Source: Pseudomonas asiatica
GTDB lineage: Bacteria; Pseudomonadota; Gammaproteobacteria; Pseudomonadales; Pseudomonadaceae
Assembly (NCBI RefSeq): GCF_009932335.1
Contig: NZ_BLJF01000001.1
Coordinates: 868,001 to 932,000 of the forward strand
DNA length: 64,000 nt
Reading direction: 5' to 3'
Part shown: positions 38,339 through 46,838 of the stretch, in pieces
Numbering within the stretch: position 1 is the stretch's first letter
Layout of the letters: every line of letters begins with the position of its first letter
The notes under the pieces: model-generated
Database searches by the model: none
What the model was told of the DNA's origin: nothing
Seen by the model: only the letters and a program-made list of their open reading frames with translations
Position numbers and translations under genes: made by a program

Positions 38339-39331
38339 ATGCAAAGCAGCAGCACTCTATTCCCCGTGGCCCTGCTCAGTGCCGAACGCCGCGGCGACCT
38401 CAGCGAAGACGTGTACCGGATCAAGGCCGGCAACAGCCCTGACCCCAGCGTCGAGCTGGCTGTCACCCGCCTGGGGCTGGCCGATCAGGGCCAGGCCCAG
38501 GGCGTACCGGTCATTCTCCTGCACGGCAGCTTCTCCAACCGCCGCTTCTGGTATTCCCCCAAAGGGGTTGGCCTGGGCGCCTATCTCGCCCGCGCCGGCT
38601 TCGATGTGTGGATCCCGGAAATGCGCGGCCATGGCCTGTCGCCGCGCAACCATGACTGGAAGCACAACAGCGTTGCCGCCTATGCCCGCGATGACCTGCC
38701 GCTGATTGCCGCGTTCGTGCGCGAGCAGTCGGGCCAGACGCCGCACTGGGTCGGCCATTCCCTGGGTGGTACGACCCTGGCGGCAGCGCTGGGCGGTGGC
38801 TTTCTGCCTGCCGAGCAGGTGGCCAGCGTGGCGCTGTTCGGTACCCAGATCAGCCGCGTGTACTGGCCGTTGAAGGTGCCGCCCCTGGCCTGGGGGGCGA
38901 AGCTGCTGCTCAAGCGCTGGGGGCAGATTTCCGGGCCGCGTTTCAAGCGTGGGCCGGAGGATGAGCCGATCGGCCTGGCCCTGGAAAGCATGCGCTGGCA
39001 TGGCCTGTTCGGGCGCTTTGGCGACAAACAGAGCGACTGGTGGGCGGGGCTGGCCAAGGTGGATGTGCCGCTGCTGGCCGTGGCTGGTGCGGGGGACTTC
39101 CAGGACCCGGTGTGGGCCTGCCGCAAGCTGTTCGAGCAATTTGGCGGTGAGCGCAAGCAGTTTCTGCGGCTGGGGCTCGAGGAAGGCTTCGACGCTTTCG
39201 GGCATGTCGACATGCTGGTGAGCAAGGCCGCGCAGGTGCAGGTGTGGCCGCTGGTGGAGCGTTGGCTGCGGGATCCGCTGGTGCCGGTGCATGAATCCAC
39301 GGTGGTGGCGGAGCCTGTGCCCGCCAGTTGA
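38339..39331 (+). CDS. Alpha/beta-hydrolase family protein
   Basis: The 330-residue product has the alpha/beta-hydrolase fold: oxyanion-hole stretch VILLHGSFSN, nucleophile S141 in VGHSLGGTT, and a C-terminal catalytic His in GFDAFGHVDML. No signal peptide is clear. ATG 38339 (MQSSSTLFPV) is preferred; an in-frame ATG at 38303 lies just after the ppsA terminator. The protein resembles lysophospholipase or poly(3-hydroxyalkanoate)-associated hydrolases, but the substrate is unknown. The conserved position after ppsA suggests stable linkage, not necessarily shared function. Confidence 0.87.
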   Translation: MQSSSTLFPVALLSAERRGDLSEDVYRIKAGNSPDPSVELAVTRLGLADQGQAQGVPVILLHGSFSNRRFWYSPKGVGLGAYLARAGFDVWIPEMRGHGLSPRNHDWKHNSVAAYARDDLPLIAAFVREQSGQTPHWVGHSLGGTTLAAALGGGFLPAEQVASVALFGTQISRVYWPLKVPPLAWGAKLLLKRWGQISGPRFKRGPEDEPIGLALESMRWHGLFGRFGDKQSDWWAGLAKVDVPLLAVAGAGDFQDPVWACRKLFEQFGGERKQFLRLGLEEGFDAFGHVDMLVSKAAQVQVWPLVERWLRDPLVPVHESTVVAEPVPAS

Positions 39332-39342
39332 TTCTGCTGTAT

Positions 39343-39450
39343 CTGTACTGGCCCTATCGCCGGCAAGCCAGCTCCCACAGGAGTACCACTAGCCTGAAGC
39401 CAGCGGGGTCCTGTGGGAGCTGGCTTGCCGGCGATAGGGCCGGTACAGGC
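39343..39450. repeat. REP inverted pair, CCTATCGCCGGCAAGCCAGCTCCCACAGG type
   Basis: CTGTACTGGCCCTATCGCCG followed by GCAAGCCAGCTCCCACAGG is mirrored by CCTGTGGGAGCTGGCTTGCC then GGCGATAGGGCCGGTACAG. This is the third REP family in the window. It lies between the hydrolase gene and rraA. Confidence 0.93.
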
Positions 39451-39544
39451 AAAACATGACCGTTCGGTCCTGGATGACTGCAACGGGCTCTACGGTGTAG
39501 CCTTGGCCGATACCCGCTTTCGTTGTGACTGACAGGAGCTTCCC

Positions 39545-40036
39545 ATGCAGCATTACGTTACGCCCGACCTGTGTGATGCCTACCCGGACCTGGTGCAGGT
39601 GCTGGAACCGATGTTCAGCAATTTCGGCGGCCGCGATTCGTTCGGTGGCCAGATCGTCACCATCAAGTGCTTCGAAGACAACTCGCTGGTCAAGGAGCAG
39701 GTCGAGCTCGATGGCAAGGGCAAGGTCCTGGTCGTCGATGGTGGCGGCTCGCTGCGTCGCGCACTGCTCGGCGACATGCTTGCCGAAAAGGCTGCCAAGA
39801 ACGGTTGGGAAGGCCTGGTGATCTACGGCTGTGTGCGTGACGTCGACGTGCTGATCCAGACCGACGTCGGCGTGCAGGCCCTGGCCAGCCACCCGATGAA
39901 GACCGACAAGCGCGGCATCGGCGACCTCAACGTGCCAGTGACCTTCGCCGGGGTGACCTTCCGCCCGGGCGAGTATGTGTATGCCGACAACAATGGCGTG
40001 CTGGTCTCGCCAAGCCCGTTGAAAATGCCTGAGTAA
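39545..40036 (+). CDS. rraA: RNase E activity regulator / aldolase-fold protein RraA
   Basis: This 163-residue protein has the RraA / MenG-like swivelling beta/beta/alpha fold. In enterobacteria RraA binds RNase E and inhibits it. Several pseudomonad members instead resemble 4-hydroxy-4-methyl-2-oxoglutarate aldolases and keep the Arg-Asp metal site, seen here around [10 protein letters not shown]. The length and the opening [20 protein letters not shown] match RraA. ACAGGAG is a strong ribosome binding site. Which of the two activities applies cannot be decided by eye. Confidence 0.92.
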   Translation: MQHYVTPDLCDAYPDLVQVLEPMFSNFGGRDSFGGQIVTIKCFEDNSLVKEQVELDGKGKVLVVDGGGSLRRALLGDMLAEKAAKNGWEGLVIYGCVRDVDVLIQTDVGVQALASHPMKTDKRGIGDLNVPVTFAGVTFRPGEYVYADNNGVLVSPSPLKMPE

Positions 40037-40063
40037 GGCGCCGCCCGCGCTGATGGAGCTTTG

Positions 40064-41059
40064 ATGTTCGAGGAAGACAACGCGCAGTGGGGGCTGGTGC
40101 ACGCCCTGGTGCTCGATGGCAAAGGTGGCGCGCGCTCGATTGCCCGTACCGAACTGGACGACCTGCAGCTGCAACCCGAGCAAAGCCTGTGGCTGCACTG
40201 GGATCGCAGCCATCCGCAAACCCGCACCTGGCTGCTGCACGACAGCGGCCTGAGCGCGTTCGCCTGCGAGCTGCTGCTGGAAGAAAACACCCGGCCGCGC
40301 CTGCTGCCCATGGCCGATGAACAGTTGTTGCTGTTCCTGCGTGGGGTCAACCTCAACCCGGGTGCAGAGCCGGAAGACATGGTCTCGGTGCGTATCTTTG
40401 CCGAGGCGCAGCGGGTCATCTCGCTGCGCCTGCGGCCGTTGCGCGCCAGTGACGAGATTCTCCAGCAGCTGGAAGAGGGCAGGGGCCCGAAATCGGCTTC
40501 CGAGCTGTTGCTGCTGATGGGCGAACTGCTCACCGAAAAGGTTCAGGGCCTGGTCAGCGACCTGTCCGAACTGGCCGACATTGAGGAAGAAAAGGTTGAA
40601 TCCGACGAACGGTATACCCCGGAGAACGGCAGCCTGCAGCAGATCCGCCGGCGTGCCGCCGGTCTGCGGCGTTTTCTTGCCCCGCAGCGGGAAATCTACG
40701 CCCAGTTGTCGCGCAGCAAATGGAGCTGGTTCGCCGATGCCGATGCCGATTACTGGAACGAGCTGAACAACAGCCTCATCCGCTACCTCGAAGAGCTGGA
40801 ACTGACCCGCGAACGTGCCGCGCTGGTGCTGGAAAGCCAGGATCGCCGGCGTAGCGAGCGCATGAACCGCACCATGTACCGCTTCGGCATCATCACCTGC
40901 ATCTTCCTGCCCATGAGCTTCATCACCGGGCTGCTGGGCATCAATGTCGGCGGCATCCCCGGGGCGGAAAACCCCTATGGTTTCCTGTTCGCCTGCATCG
41001 TCGTGCTGGGGCTTGCGGTGGGGCAGTGGTGGCTGTTTCGGCGGTTGCGGTGGGTATAG
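40064..41059 (+). CDS. CorA/ZntB-family divalent cation transporter
   Basis: This 331-residue protein has a large cytoplasmic N-terminal funnel domain and two C-terminal membrane helices. The pore signature between helices is GIN (GLLGINVGGIPG) in place of GMN, as in the ZntB branch that moves zinc with protons. The helix before it reads YRFGIITCIFLPMSFITGLLG. It starts at ATG 40064. It follows rraA by 27 bp and may be co-transcribed with it. Confidence 0.9.
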   Translation: MFEEDNAQWGLVHALVLDGKGGARSIARTELDDLQLQPEQSLWLHWDRSHPQTRTWLLHDSGLSAFACELLLEENTRPRLLPMADEQLLLFLRGVNLNPGAEPEDMVSVRIFAEAQRVISLRLRPLRASDEILQQLEEGRGPKSASELLLLMGELLTEKVQGLVSDLSELADIEEEKVESDERYTPENGSLQQIRRRAAGLRRFLAPQREIYAQLSRSKWSWFADADADYWNELNNSLIRYLEELELTRERAALVLESQDRRRSERMNRTMYRFGIITCIFLPMSFITGLLGINVGGIPGAENPYGFLFACIVVLGLAVGQWWLFRRLRWV

Positions 41060-41070
41060 ATGCTCATTGA

Positions 41071-41180
41071 CCTGCACCGGCCCTATCGCCGGCAAGCCAG
41101 CTCCCACAGGTACACCACAGGTTTCAAGGCTTGTGGTACCCCTGTGGGAGCTGGCTTGCCGGCGATAGGGCCAGTGCAGG
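41071..41180. repeat. REP inverted pair, CCTATCGCCGGCAAGCCAGC type
   Basis: CCTGCACCGGCCCTATCGCC at the left is mirrored by GGCGATAGGGCCAGTGCAGG at the right, with CCAGCTCCCACAGG arms inside. It belongs to the same family as the copy upstream of rraA and separates the transporter gene from the crfX promoter region. Confidence 0.93.
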
Positions 41181-41273
41181 CAAGCGTCATTCATTTTGAA
41201 ACACTCGTCCCAATGCGATGTGTGACCCATCGACCGGCCATCTCGTCTCTGACTGACACTGCGCGAGGTGCCC

Positions 41274-41546
41274 ATGCACGATCCGTTTGAAGAATCCCTG
41301 CGCGACCTGCTCAAGGCGTCCCCCTCCGGCAATGACCGGGACGACCGGGACGACGCCGCTTGCCTGGGTCGCGTGCTGAAAACCGCCAACCGCCAGGTTG
41401 GCGCGGGCGATCTGTTCAGCCTGCTTGGCCGCTGGAGCCAGGCGCTGCTGATCGCCGTGAACAATGGCGCGGCGCATGTTGCGCCGGTGCGTCGACACTC
41501 TTCCCGCAACGCTGCCAACGGCAGCAAAGCAGATAAGGCCGATTGA
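41274..41546 (+). CDS. crfX: CrfX small protein of the SigX/OprF cluster
   Basis: This 90-residue, charged, cytoplasmic protein (MHDPFEESLRDLLKASP...) matches the CrfX position and opening in pseudomonads. It precedes cmpX and sigX, and the order crfX-cmpX-sigX-oprF is conserved. The start ATG 41274 has GAGGTG just upstream. Its function is not established; it is known as a gene affected by SigX and envelope conditions. The stop lies two bases before the cmpX start. Confidence 0.85.
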   Translation: MHDPFEESLRDLLKASPSGNDRDDRDDAACLGRVLKTANRQVGAGDLFSLLGRWSQALLIAVNNGAAHVAPVRRHSSRNAANGSKADKAD

Positions 41547-41548
41547 AT

Positions 41549-42373
41549 ATGGAACTCGATCTCTGGACCCAGAGCCTGGTCACCGCCATGACTGCCCTTT
41601 GGACCAAGGTAGCGAACTTCATCCCCAACCTGTTTGGCGCGCTGGTCGTGGTGCTGCTCGGTTTCGTGGTGGCCAAGCTGCTCGACACGCTGCTGTCCAA
41701 ACTGCTGGCCAAGTTCGGCCTGGACCGCCTGATGGCCGGCACCGGCCTGACCAAGATGCTCGGCCGGGTCGGCATCCAGGTACCCATCTCCACCCTGATC
41801 GGCAAGATCGTCTACTGGTTCGTGCTGCTCATCTTCCTGGTCTCGGCCGCAGAGTCGCTGGGCCTGGAGCGGGTTTCGGCAACCCTCGACATGCTTGCCC
41901 TTTACCTGCCGAAGGTGTTCGGCGCAGCCCTGGTGCTGCTGGCCGGCGTGCTGCTGGCCCAGGTGGCCAACGGCCTGGTACGCGGCGCTGCCGAAGGCAT
42001 CGGCCTGGAGTACTCGGCAGGCCTGGGGCGTATCACCCAGGGCCTGGTGATCATCATCAGCATCTCGGTGGCCATCAGCCAGCTGGAGGTGAAAACCGAC
42101 CTGCTGAACCATGTGATCGTGATCGGGCTGATTACCGTTGGTCTGGCCGTTGCGCTGGCAATGGGCCTGGGTAGCCGCGAAATCGCCGGGCAGATCCTGG
42201 CCGGCATCTACGTGCGCGAACTGTATCAGGTGGGCCAGCAAGTGCGAATTGGAGAGGTCGAAGGGCACATCGAGGAAATCGGCACGGTCAAGACGACGCT
42301 GCTGACCGATGATGGCGAACTGGTTTCGCTGTCCAATCGCGAGTTGCTTGAGCAGCGAGTCAATAGCCGCTAA
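41549..42373 (+). CDS. cmpX: CmpX, mechanosensitive-channel-like membrane protein
   Basis: This 274-residue inner-membrane protein has about five helices and a small soluble beta domain at the C-terminus (YQVGQQVRIGEVEGHIEEIG) typical of MscS-like channels. Conserved-TM-helix repeats precede it. Loss of CmpX in P. aeruginosa is reported to alter SigX activity and cell-wall stress responses, which fits its place directly upstream of sigX. ATG 41549 is used; a TTG two codons upstream overlaps the crfX stop. Confidence 0.9.
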   Translation: MELDLWTQSLVTAMTALWTKVANFIPNLFGALVVVLLGFVVAKLLDTLLSKLLAKFGLDRLMAGTGLTKMLGRVGIQVPISTLIGKIVYWFVLLIFLVSAAESLGLERVSATLDMLALYLPKVFGAALVLLAGVLLAQVANGLVRGAAEGIGLEYSAGLGRITQGLVIIISISVAISQLEVKTDLLNHVIVIGLITVGLAVALAMGLGSREIAGQILAGIYVRELYQVGQQVRIGEVEGHIEEIGTVKTTLLTDDGELVSLSNRELLEQRVNSR

Positions 42374-42461
42374 CCGCACAAAGCTGTTAATGTATGCCGC
42401 CGCGAAAATCGACCCACGGGGTCGCGCGGCGACATTGACCTGACTGTCGGCCAGATCCGTT

Positions 42462-43052
42462 TTGAATAAAGTTCATTCGCCGCCCATGCGTTATGACCCT
42501 CGCGAGCTCACCGACGAAGAGTTGGTGGCGCGTTCGCATGAAGAGCTGTATCACGTTACCCGCGCCTATGAGGAGCTCATGCGGCGCTACCAACGGACCC
42601 TGTTCAACGTCTGTGCGCGTTATCTGGGGAACGACCGTGACGCGGACGATGTCTGTCAGGAAGTCATGTTGAAAGTGCTGTACGGGCTGAAGAACTTCGA
42701 GGGTAAGTCCAAGTTCAAGACCTGGCTCTACAGCATCACCTACAACGAATGCATTACCCAGTACCGCAAGGAGCGCCGTAAACGTCGGCTGATGGATGCC
42801 TTGAGTCTGGACCCTGTCGAAGAGGCGTCCGAAGACAAGGCTCCGAAGCCGGAAGAAAAAGGCGGGCTGGACAAATGGCTGGTGCATGTGAACCCGATTG
42901 ACCGGGAAATCCTGGTGCTGCGTTTTGTCGCAGAGCTGGAATTTCAGGAAATTGCCGACATCATGCACATGGGCCTGAGCGCGACAAAAATGCGCTACAA
43001 GCGCGCGCTAGACAAGCTTCGGGAGAAATTTGCCGGCCTCGATGAAACTTAG
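42462..43052 (+). CDS. sigX: ECF sigma factor SigX
   Basis: This 196-residue extracytoplasmic-function sigma factor has region 2 around NVCARYLGNDRDADDVCQEV and region 4 around FQEIADIMHMGLSATKMRYK. SigX directs oprF and genes for fatty-acid synthesis and membrane homeostasis in pseudomonads. No anti-sigma gene adjoins it, as is usual for SigX; CmpX is thought to relay envelope tension. The start is TTG at 42462 (MNKVHSPPMRYDPREL), matching the MNK opening of SigX; ATG 42486 is an alternative. It sits 111 bp ahead of oprF, its main target. Confidence 0.93.
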   Translation: MNKVHSPPMRYDPRELTDEELVARSHEELYHVTRAYEELMRRYQRTLFNVCARYLGNDRDADDVCQEVMLKVLYGLKNFEGKSKFKTWLYSITYNECITQYRKERRKRRLMDALSLDPVEEASEDKAPKPEEKGGLDKWLVHVNPIDREILVLRFVAELEFQEIADIMHMGLSATKMRYKRALDKLREKFAGLDET

Positions 43053-43163
43053 TGGCGTGCAAATATCTCTAACGAACCGGCGAGTTCTGCTAGACTTGCC
43101 GTCGAGTTGTCCCCCTTGTTTGTGGTGGGACTGCTTAACTATCACCAGATGGGGATTTAACGG

Positions 43164-44201
43164 ATGAAATTGAAAAACACCTTGGGCTTGGCCATTGGCT
43201 CGCTCGTCGCTGCTACTTCGTTCGGCGTTCTGGCTCAAGGCCAAGGCGCTGTGGAAATCGAAGGCAACGTTACCAAGCAGTACTACGACAGCGAACGTAA
43301 CTTCAAGAACGACGGCACCAATCCTGGTGTTCGCCTGGGCTACTTCCTGACCGACGACGTTTCCCTGGACCTCGGCTACAACGAGACCCACAACGCTCGT
43401 GGTGAAGTCTTCAACAAAGACATCAAAGGTTCCAAGGCCAAGCTCGACGCTACCTACCACTTCGGTACCGTTGGCGACGCTCTGCGTCCGTACGTTTCCG
43501 CCGGTTTCGCTCACGAGAGCCTGGGCCAGGCCACTCGTAGCGGCCGCGACCACTCCACCTTCGCCAACGTTGGCGCTGGCGCCAAGTGGTACATCACCGA
43601 CATGTTCTTCGCCCGTGCTGGCGTAGAAGCCATGTACAACATCGACAACGGCAACACCGAGTGGGGCCCGACCGTTGGTGTTGGTCTGAACTTCGGCGGT
43701 AGCCCGAAGCAAGCTGAAGTCGCTCCGGCCCCAGTTGCCGAAGTGTGCTCCGACTCCGACAACGACGGCGTTTGCGACAACGTCGACAAGTGCCCTGACA
43801 CCCCGGCCAACGTTACCGTTGACGCTGATGGCTGCCCGGCTGTTGCCGAAGTCGTTCGCGTTGAGCTGGACGTCAAGTTCGACTTCGACAAGTCGGTCGT
43901 CAAGCCAAACAGCTACGGCGACATCAAGAACCTGGCTGACTTCATGAAGCAGTACCCACAGACCACCACCACCGTGGAAGGTCACACTGACTCCGTCGGC
44001 CCAGACGCTTACAACCAGAAGCTGTCCGAGCGTCGTGCCAACGCTGTCAAGCAGGTCCTGACCCAGCAGTACGGCGTAGAATCCAGCCGTGTTGATTCGG
44101 TTGGCTACGGCGAAACCCGTCCGGTTGCCGACAACGCCACCGAAGAAGGCCGCGCTGTCAACCGTCGCGTTGAAGCTCAGGTAGAAGCCCAGGCCAAGTA
44201 A
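43164..44201 (+). CDS. oprF: Major outer-membrane porin OprF (OmpA family)
   Basis: This 345-residue abundant porin and structural protein has a signal peptide (residues 1-24, cut after GVLA), an eight-stranded N-terminal barrel, and a cysteine-containing linker (CSDSDNDGVCDNVDKC and DADGC, four Cys as in OprF). The C-terminal OmpA peptidoglycan-binding domain includes VEGHTDSVGPDAYNQKLSE and EGRAVNRRVEAQ. It uses highly biased codons as expected for a very abundant protein. The 111-bp gap after sigX should hold SigX and housekeeping promoters, though I could not fix their boxes. A terminator follows. Confidence 0.97.
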   Translation: MKLKNTLGLAIGSLVAATSFGVLAQGQGAVEIEGNVTKQYYDSERNFKNDGTNPGVRLGYFLTDDVSLDLGYNETHNARGEVFNKDIKGSKAKLDATYHFGTVGDALRPYVSAGFAHESLGQATRSGRDHSTFANVGAGAKWYITDMFFARAGVEAMYNIDNGNTEWGPTVGVGLNFGGSPKQAEVAPAPVAEVCSDSDNDGVCDNVDKCPDTPANVTVDADGCPAVAEVVRVELDVKFDFDKSVVKPNSYGDIKNLADFMKQYPQTTTTVEGHTDSVGPDAYNQKLSERRANAVKQVLTQQYGVESSRVDSVGYGETRPVADNATEEGRAVNRRVEAQVEAQAK

Positions 44202-44219
44202 TTGGTTTGAAGCTTCATG

Positions 44220-44245
44220 AAAAACCCGGCTTCGGCCGGGTTTTT
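44220..44245 (+). terminator. Rho-independent terminator after oprF
   Basis: AAAAACCCGGC and GCCGGGTTTTT flank a TTCG tetraloop, giving an 11-bp stem with U-run. It starts 19 bp after the oprF stop. Confidence 0.95.
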
Positions 44246-44285
44246 CTTTGCCTGGGATTTATCCGGTCTCAAAGCCTGCACAATG

Positions 44286-44384
44286 CCTGTAGGAGCAGCC
44301 TTGCGCTGCGAAGAGGCCATTACAGCAACAGAATACCATTGCCCTTACCGGCCTCTTCGCAGCGCAAGGCTGCTCCTACAGGGA
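44286..44384. repeat. REP inverted pair, CCTGTAGGAGCAGCCTTGCGCTGCG type
   Basis: CCTGTAGGAGCAGCCTTGCG followed by CTGCGAAGAGGCC is mirrored by GGCCTCTTCGCAGCGCAAGG and CTGCTCCTACAGG. A variant of the first REP family, between convergent oprF and cobA. Confidence 0.92.
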
Positions 44385-44390
44385 TGGCGT

Positions 44391-45131
44391 TCAGCCCGTG
44401 ACTGCGATCAGCCCCAGGGCCTGCTGTTCTCCAACCACCTCCCCAATCACCAAAATCGCCGGGCTACGCAAGCCAAACCCCCGCGCATCCTCGACCATCC
44501 CCCGCACATCGCTCCTGCATTCCCGCTGCTGCGGCAACGAGGCATTCTCGATCATCGCCACCGGCGTCGCCGGTGCCATGCCCCCGTCCAGTAACCCTTG
44601 GCGCACCTGCTCCAGCCTGGCCACGCCCATGTACACCACCAGGGTCGTCCCGCCCTGGGCCAAGGCCGCCCAGTTCAGTTCGCTGTCGTCCTGGGTATGG
44701 GCCGTGACCAGCGTCACGCCACGGCTTACGCCACGTGAGGTCAGGGAAATACCGCATTGCGTGGCGCCGGCCAGGCCGGCGGTAATGCCATTGACCACTT
44801 CCACCTCGATACCATGCCCCTGCAACCACAGCGCCTCTTCACCGCCGCGGCCGAAGATGCACGGGTCGCCGCCCTTGAGCCGCACCACGCAGCGCCCTTG
44901 CCGCGCATGGCGCAGCATCAGGCGCTGGATGAATGCCTGCGGCGTGGAGCGACAGCCGCCGCGCTTGCCCACGGCAATCACCCGGGCCTGTGGGCAATGC
45001 TCCAGCACCGCCGGGTTGACCAGGTCGTCGATCATCACCACAGCGGCTTGCTGCAATGCGCGTACAGCCTTGAGGGTGAGCAGTTCGGGGTCGCCAGGAC
45101 CAGCACCAACCAGCCAGACTTTCGCATTCAT
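44391..45131 (-). CDS. cobA: Uroporphyrinogen-III C-methyltransferase
   Basis: This 246-residue SAM-dependent methyltransferase converts uroporphyrinogen III to precorrin-2 for siroheme and cobalamin. Signatures are VGAGPGDPELLTLKAVRAL, VRLKGGDPCIFGRGGEEA and GITAGLAGATQCGISLTSRG. It is the last gene of the nasA-kinase-cobA group. Siroheme is the prosthetic group of assimilatory nitrite reductase, so its place here matches nitrate use. In P. aeruginosa this is also a single-domain cobA linked to nas genes next to oprF. Confidence 0.94.
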   Translation of the reverse strand: MNAKVWLVGAGPGDPELLTLKAVRALQQAAVVMIDDLVNPAVLEHCPQARVIAVGKRGGCRSTPQAFIQRLMLRHARQGRCVVRLKGGDPCIFGRGGEEALWLQGHGIEVEVVNGITAGLAGATQCGISLTSRGVSRGVTLVTAHTQDDSELNWAALAQGGTTLVVYMGVARLEQVRQGLLDGGMAPATPVAMIENASLPQQRECRSDVRGMVEDARGFGLRSPAILVIGEVVGEQQALGLIAVTG

Positions 45132-45158
45132 CAGGGTTTCCTCATCGGCAAGGTGCGT

Positions 45159-46829
45159 TCAGCCCTTGAGCAGGGTGAGCAGCAAAATCAGGTTGAACAG
45201 CAAGGACAGCAGGGCCAGGGTGCGCCAGACCTTCAACGGTTCGCGCTCCAGCAACGGCCGTGGCCGGGTGGGCAGCTCCTGGCGGTCGCCACGTTCGAGC
45301 AGCAGTAGCCAGTGTTCGGCGGTTTCGAAGCGCTGCGCCGGGTCGGCTGCCAGTGCCTGCTGCAGGTTGTGCTGCAGCCATTCCGGCAGGTCAGGGCGGT
45401 AGCGCGCGGCGTTGACCGGCTGGCCGAAGCGTGGGCGCTGGAAGGCCTCCACCTCGCCGTAGGGGTAATGCCCGGTCAGCAGGTGATACAACGTCACACC
45501 CACGGCATACAGGTCCTGGCGTGGGTTGGGCGGCTGGCCGTCGAACGCTTCCGGGGCAATGTATGACGGCGTACCCGGCAACTCGTGCAGCGGGTCTTCG
45601 GACAGGCCCGGGCAGTAGGCCAGGCCGAAGTCCAGCAGGCGCAGCTGGCCATCGCTGCCCAGGTGCAGGTTCTCTGGCTTGATGTCGCGGTGCAGCAGGT
45701 TGCGCCGGTGCAATACGCCGACCGCCTGCAACAGTTGCCGGGCCAGCTCCAGCCACTGCGGCATGGGCAGCGGGCCATGCTCGGCCAGCAGCGCCGCCAG
45801 GCTCTGGCCGGGGTATTCGCGCATCACGTAGTACAGGTGCTGGCGCTGGCTGGCGGTGTGCAGCTCGGGGAAGTGCCGGCCAGCGACCCGGCGCAGGAAC
45901 CATTCTTCCAGCAACAGCCCTTGCGCCGCACCGGGCTCCTGCCCGCGCGCGGGTGGCAGTGTCTTCAGCAGCCAGGCTCGGCCCTGACCATCGCGCACCC
46001 GGTACAGCAGCGACTGGCGACTTTGCGAAAGCAGCTTTTCGGCTTGCCAGCCATCGATTACCTGGCCTTCACGCAATGGGCCGGGCACCGGCCATTGCTG
46101 CAGTTGCGCCAGGGTGTCACCCAGGTTGGCAGTGCCCAATTGCTCGACCTGCACCAGCAAGGCACTGGCGTTGTCCTGGCTGCCGTTCAGGTGCGCGCTG
46201 GCGACCAGGGTATCGACGGCCAGTTGCAGGTCGGGTTGCTCGCGCAGCACCGCCTGGATGTGCTGGTCGCCCAGGCTGGCCCATACGCCATCGCTCAACA
46301 ACAGGAAGCTCTCGCCTGGCTGCAGCTCGCCTTCCAGGTAATCCACCAGCAGGTGCTGGTCCAGGCCCAGCGCGCGCTTCAGTACATGCTGCATGCCAGG
46401 CTGGTCCCATACGTGATCTTCGCTCAGGCATTGCAGGCGCCCGGCGTGCCAGCGGTACACGCGGCAGTCGCCCACGTGGGCCAGGGTAAAGCGTCGGCCG
46501 CGCAGCACCAGCGCGCTGAGGGTGGTCAGCAGTGGCTGGCCACTGCCTTGGGCGCGCAGCCAGCGGTTTTGCGCCAGCAGCAGGCGGTCCAGTGCCTGGG
46601 CCACGCTCCAGGTCGCGGGGGTGGCGTAATAGTCCAGGGCCAGCGCCTGCAGGCTGGCACGGGCTGCCAGGCCGCCATCGGCACATTGGCTGACGCCGTC
46701 GGCGAGGGCGAACAGGTAGCCTTTGCTGGCGGCCAGCTCCGGCGCCGGGGTAACCAGGCGCAGGGCGTCCTGATTTTCCTCGCGCGGCCCGGTGGCGCTG
46801 GCCTGGGCAAAGTTCAGTTGCAGGCTCAT
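45159..46829 (-). CDS. PP2C phosphatase-Ser/Thr kinase fusion of the nas operon
   Basis: This 556-residue protein has an N-terminal PP2C phosphatase domain (residues 1-235: GPREENQDALR, LADGVSQCADGG, DNASALLV). It is followed by a Hanks-type kinase (about 260-520) with catalytic D382 in HRDIKPEN, LLDFGLA, and TPSYIAPEAFDG. A single C-terminal membrane helix (residues 533-553) anchors it to the inner membrane. Proteins of this layout occur in pseudomonad nitrate-assimilation operons with unproven roles. It begins 9 bp after nasA and precedes cobA, so it is co-transcribed. The combined kinase and phosphatase could reversibly modify NasA or downstream enzymes; this is inference. Confidence 0.92.
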   Translation of the reverse strand: MSLQLNFAQASATGPREENQDALRLVTPAPELAASKGYLFALADGVSQCADGGLAARASLQALALDYYATPATWSVAQALDRLLLAQNRWLRAQGSGQPLLTTLSALVLRGRRFTLAHVGDCRVYRWHAGRLQCLSEDHVWDQPGMQHVLKRALGLDQHLLVDYLEGELQPGESFLLLSDGVWASLGDQHIQAVLREQPDLQLAVDTLVASAHLNGSQDNASALLVQVEQLGTANLGDTLAQLQQWPVPGPLREGQVIDGWQAEKLLSQSRQSLLYRVRDGQGRAWLLKTLPPARGQEPGAAQGLLLEEWFLRRVAGRHFPELHTASQRQHLYYVMREYPGQSLAALLAEHGPLPMPQWLELARQLLQAVGVLHRRNLLHRDIKPENLHLGSDGQLRLLDFGLAYCPGLSEDPLHELPGTPSYIAPEAFDGQPPNPRQDLYAVGVTLYHLLTGHYPYGEVEAFQRPRFGQPVNAARYRPDLPEWLQHNLQQALAADPAQRFETAEHWLLLLERGDRQELPTRPRPLLEREPLKVWRTLALLSLLFNLILLLTLLKG

Positions 46830-46838
46830 GGCTGTGCC

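Noticed and set aside
39389..42379. Roughly 1000-codon minus-strand frame spanning rraA, the CorA/ZntB gene, crfX and cmpX
   Set aside because: It crosses several well-supported genes and a REP pair; composition is that of an antisense shadow.
43053..43163. Specific SigX promoter boxes for oprF
   Set aside because: Several TTG- and CG-rich hexamers are present but none has both boxes at correct spacing that I could defend by eye.
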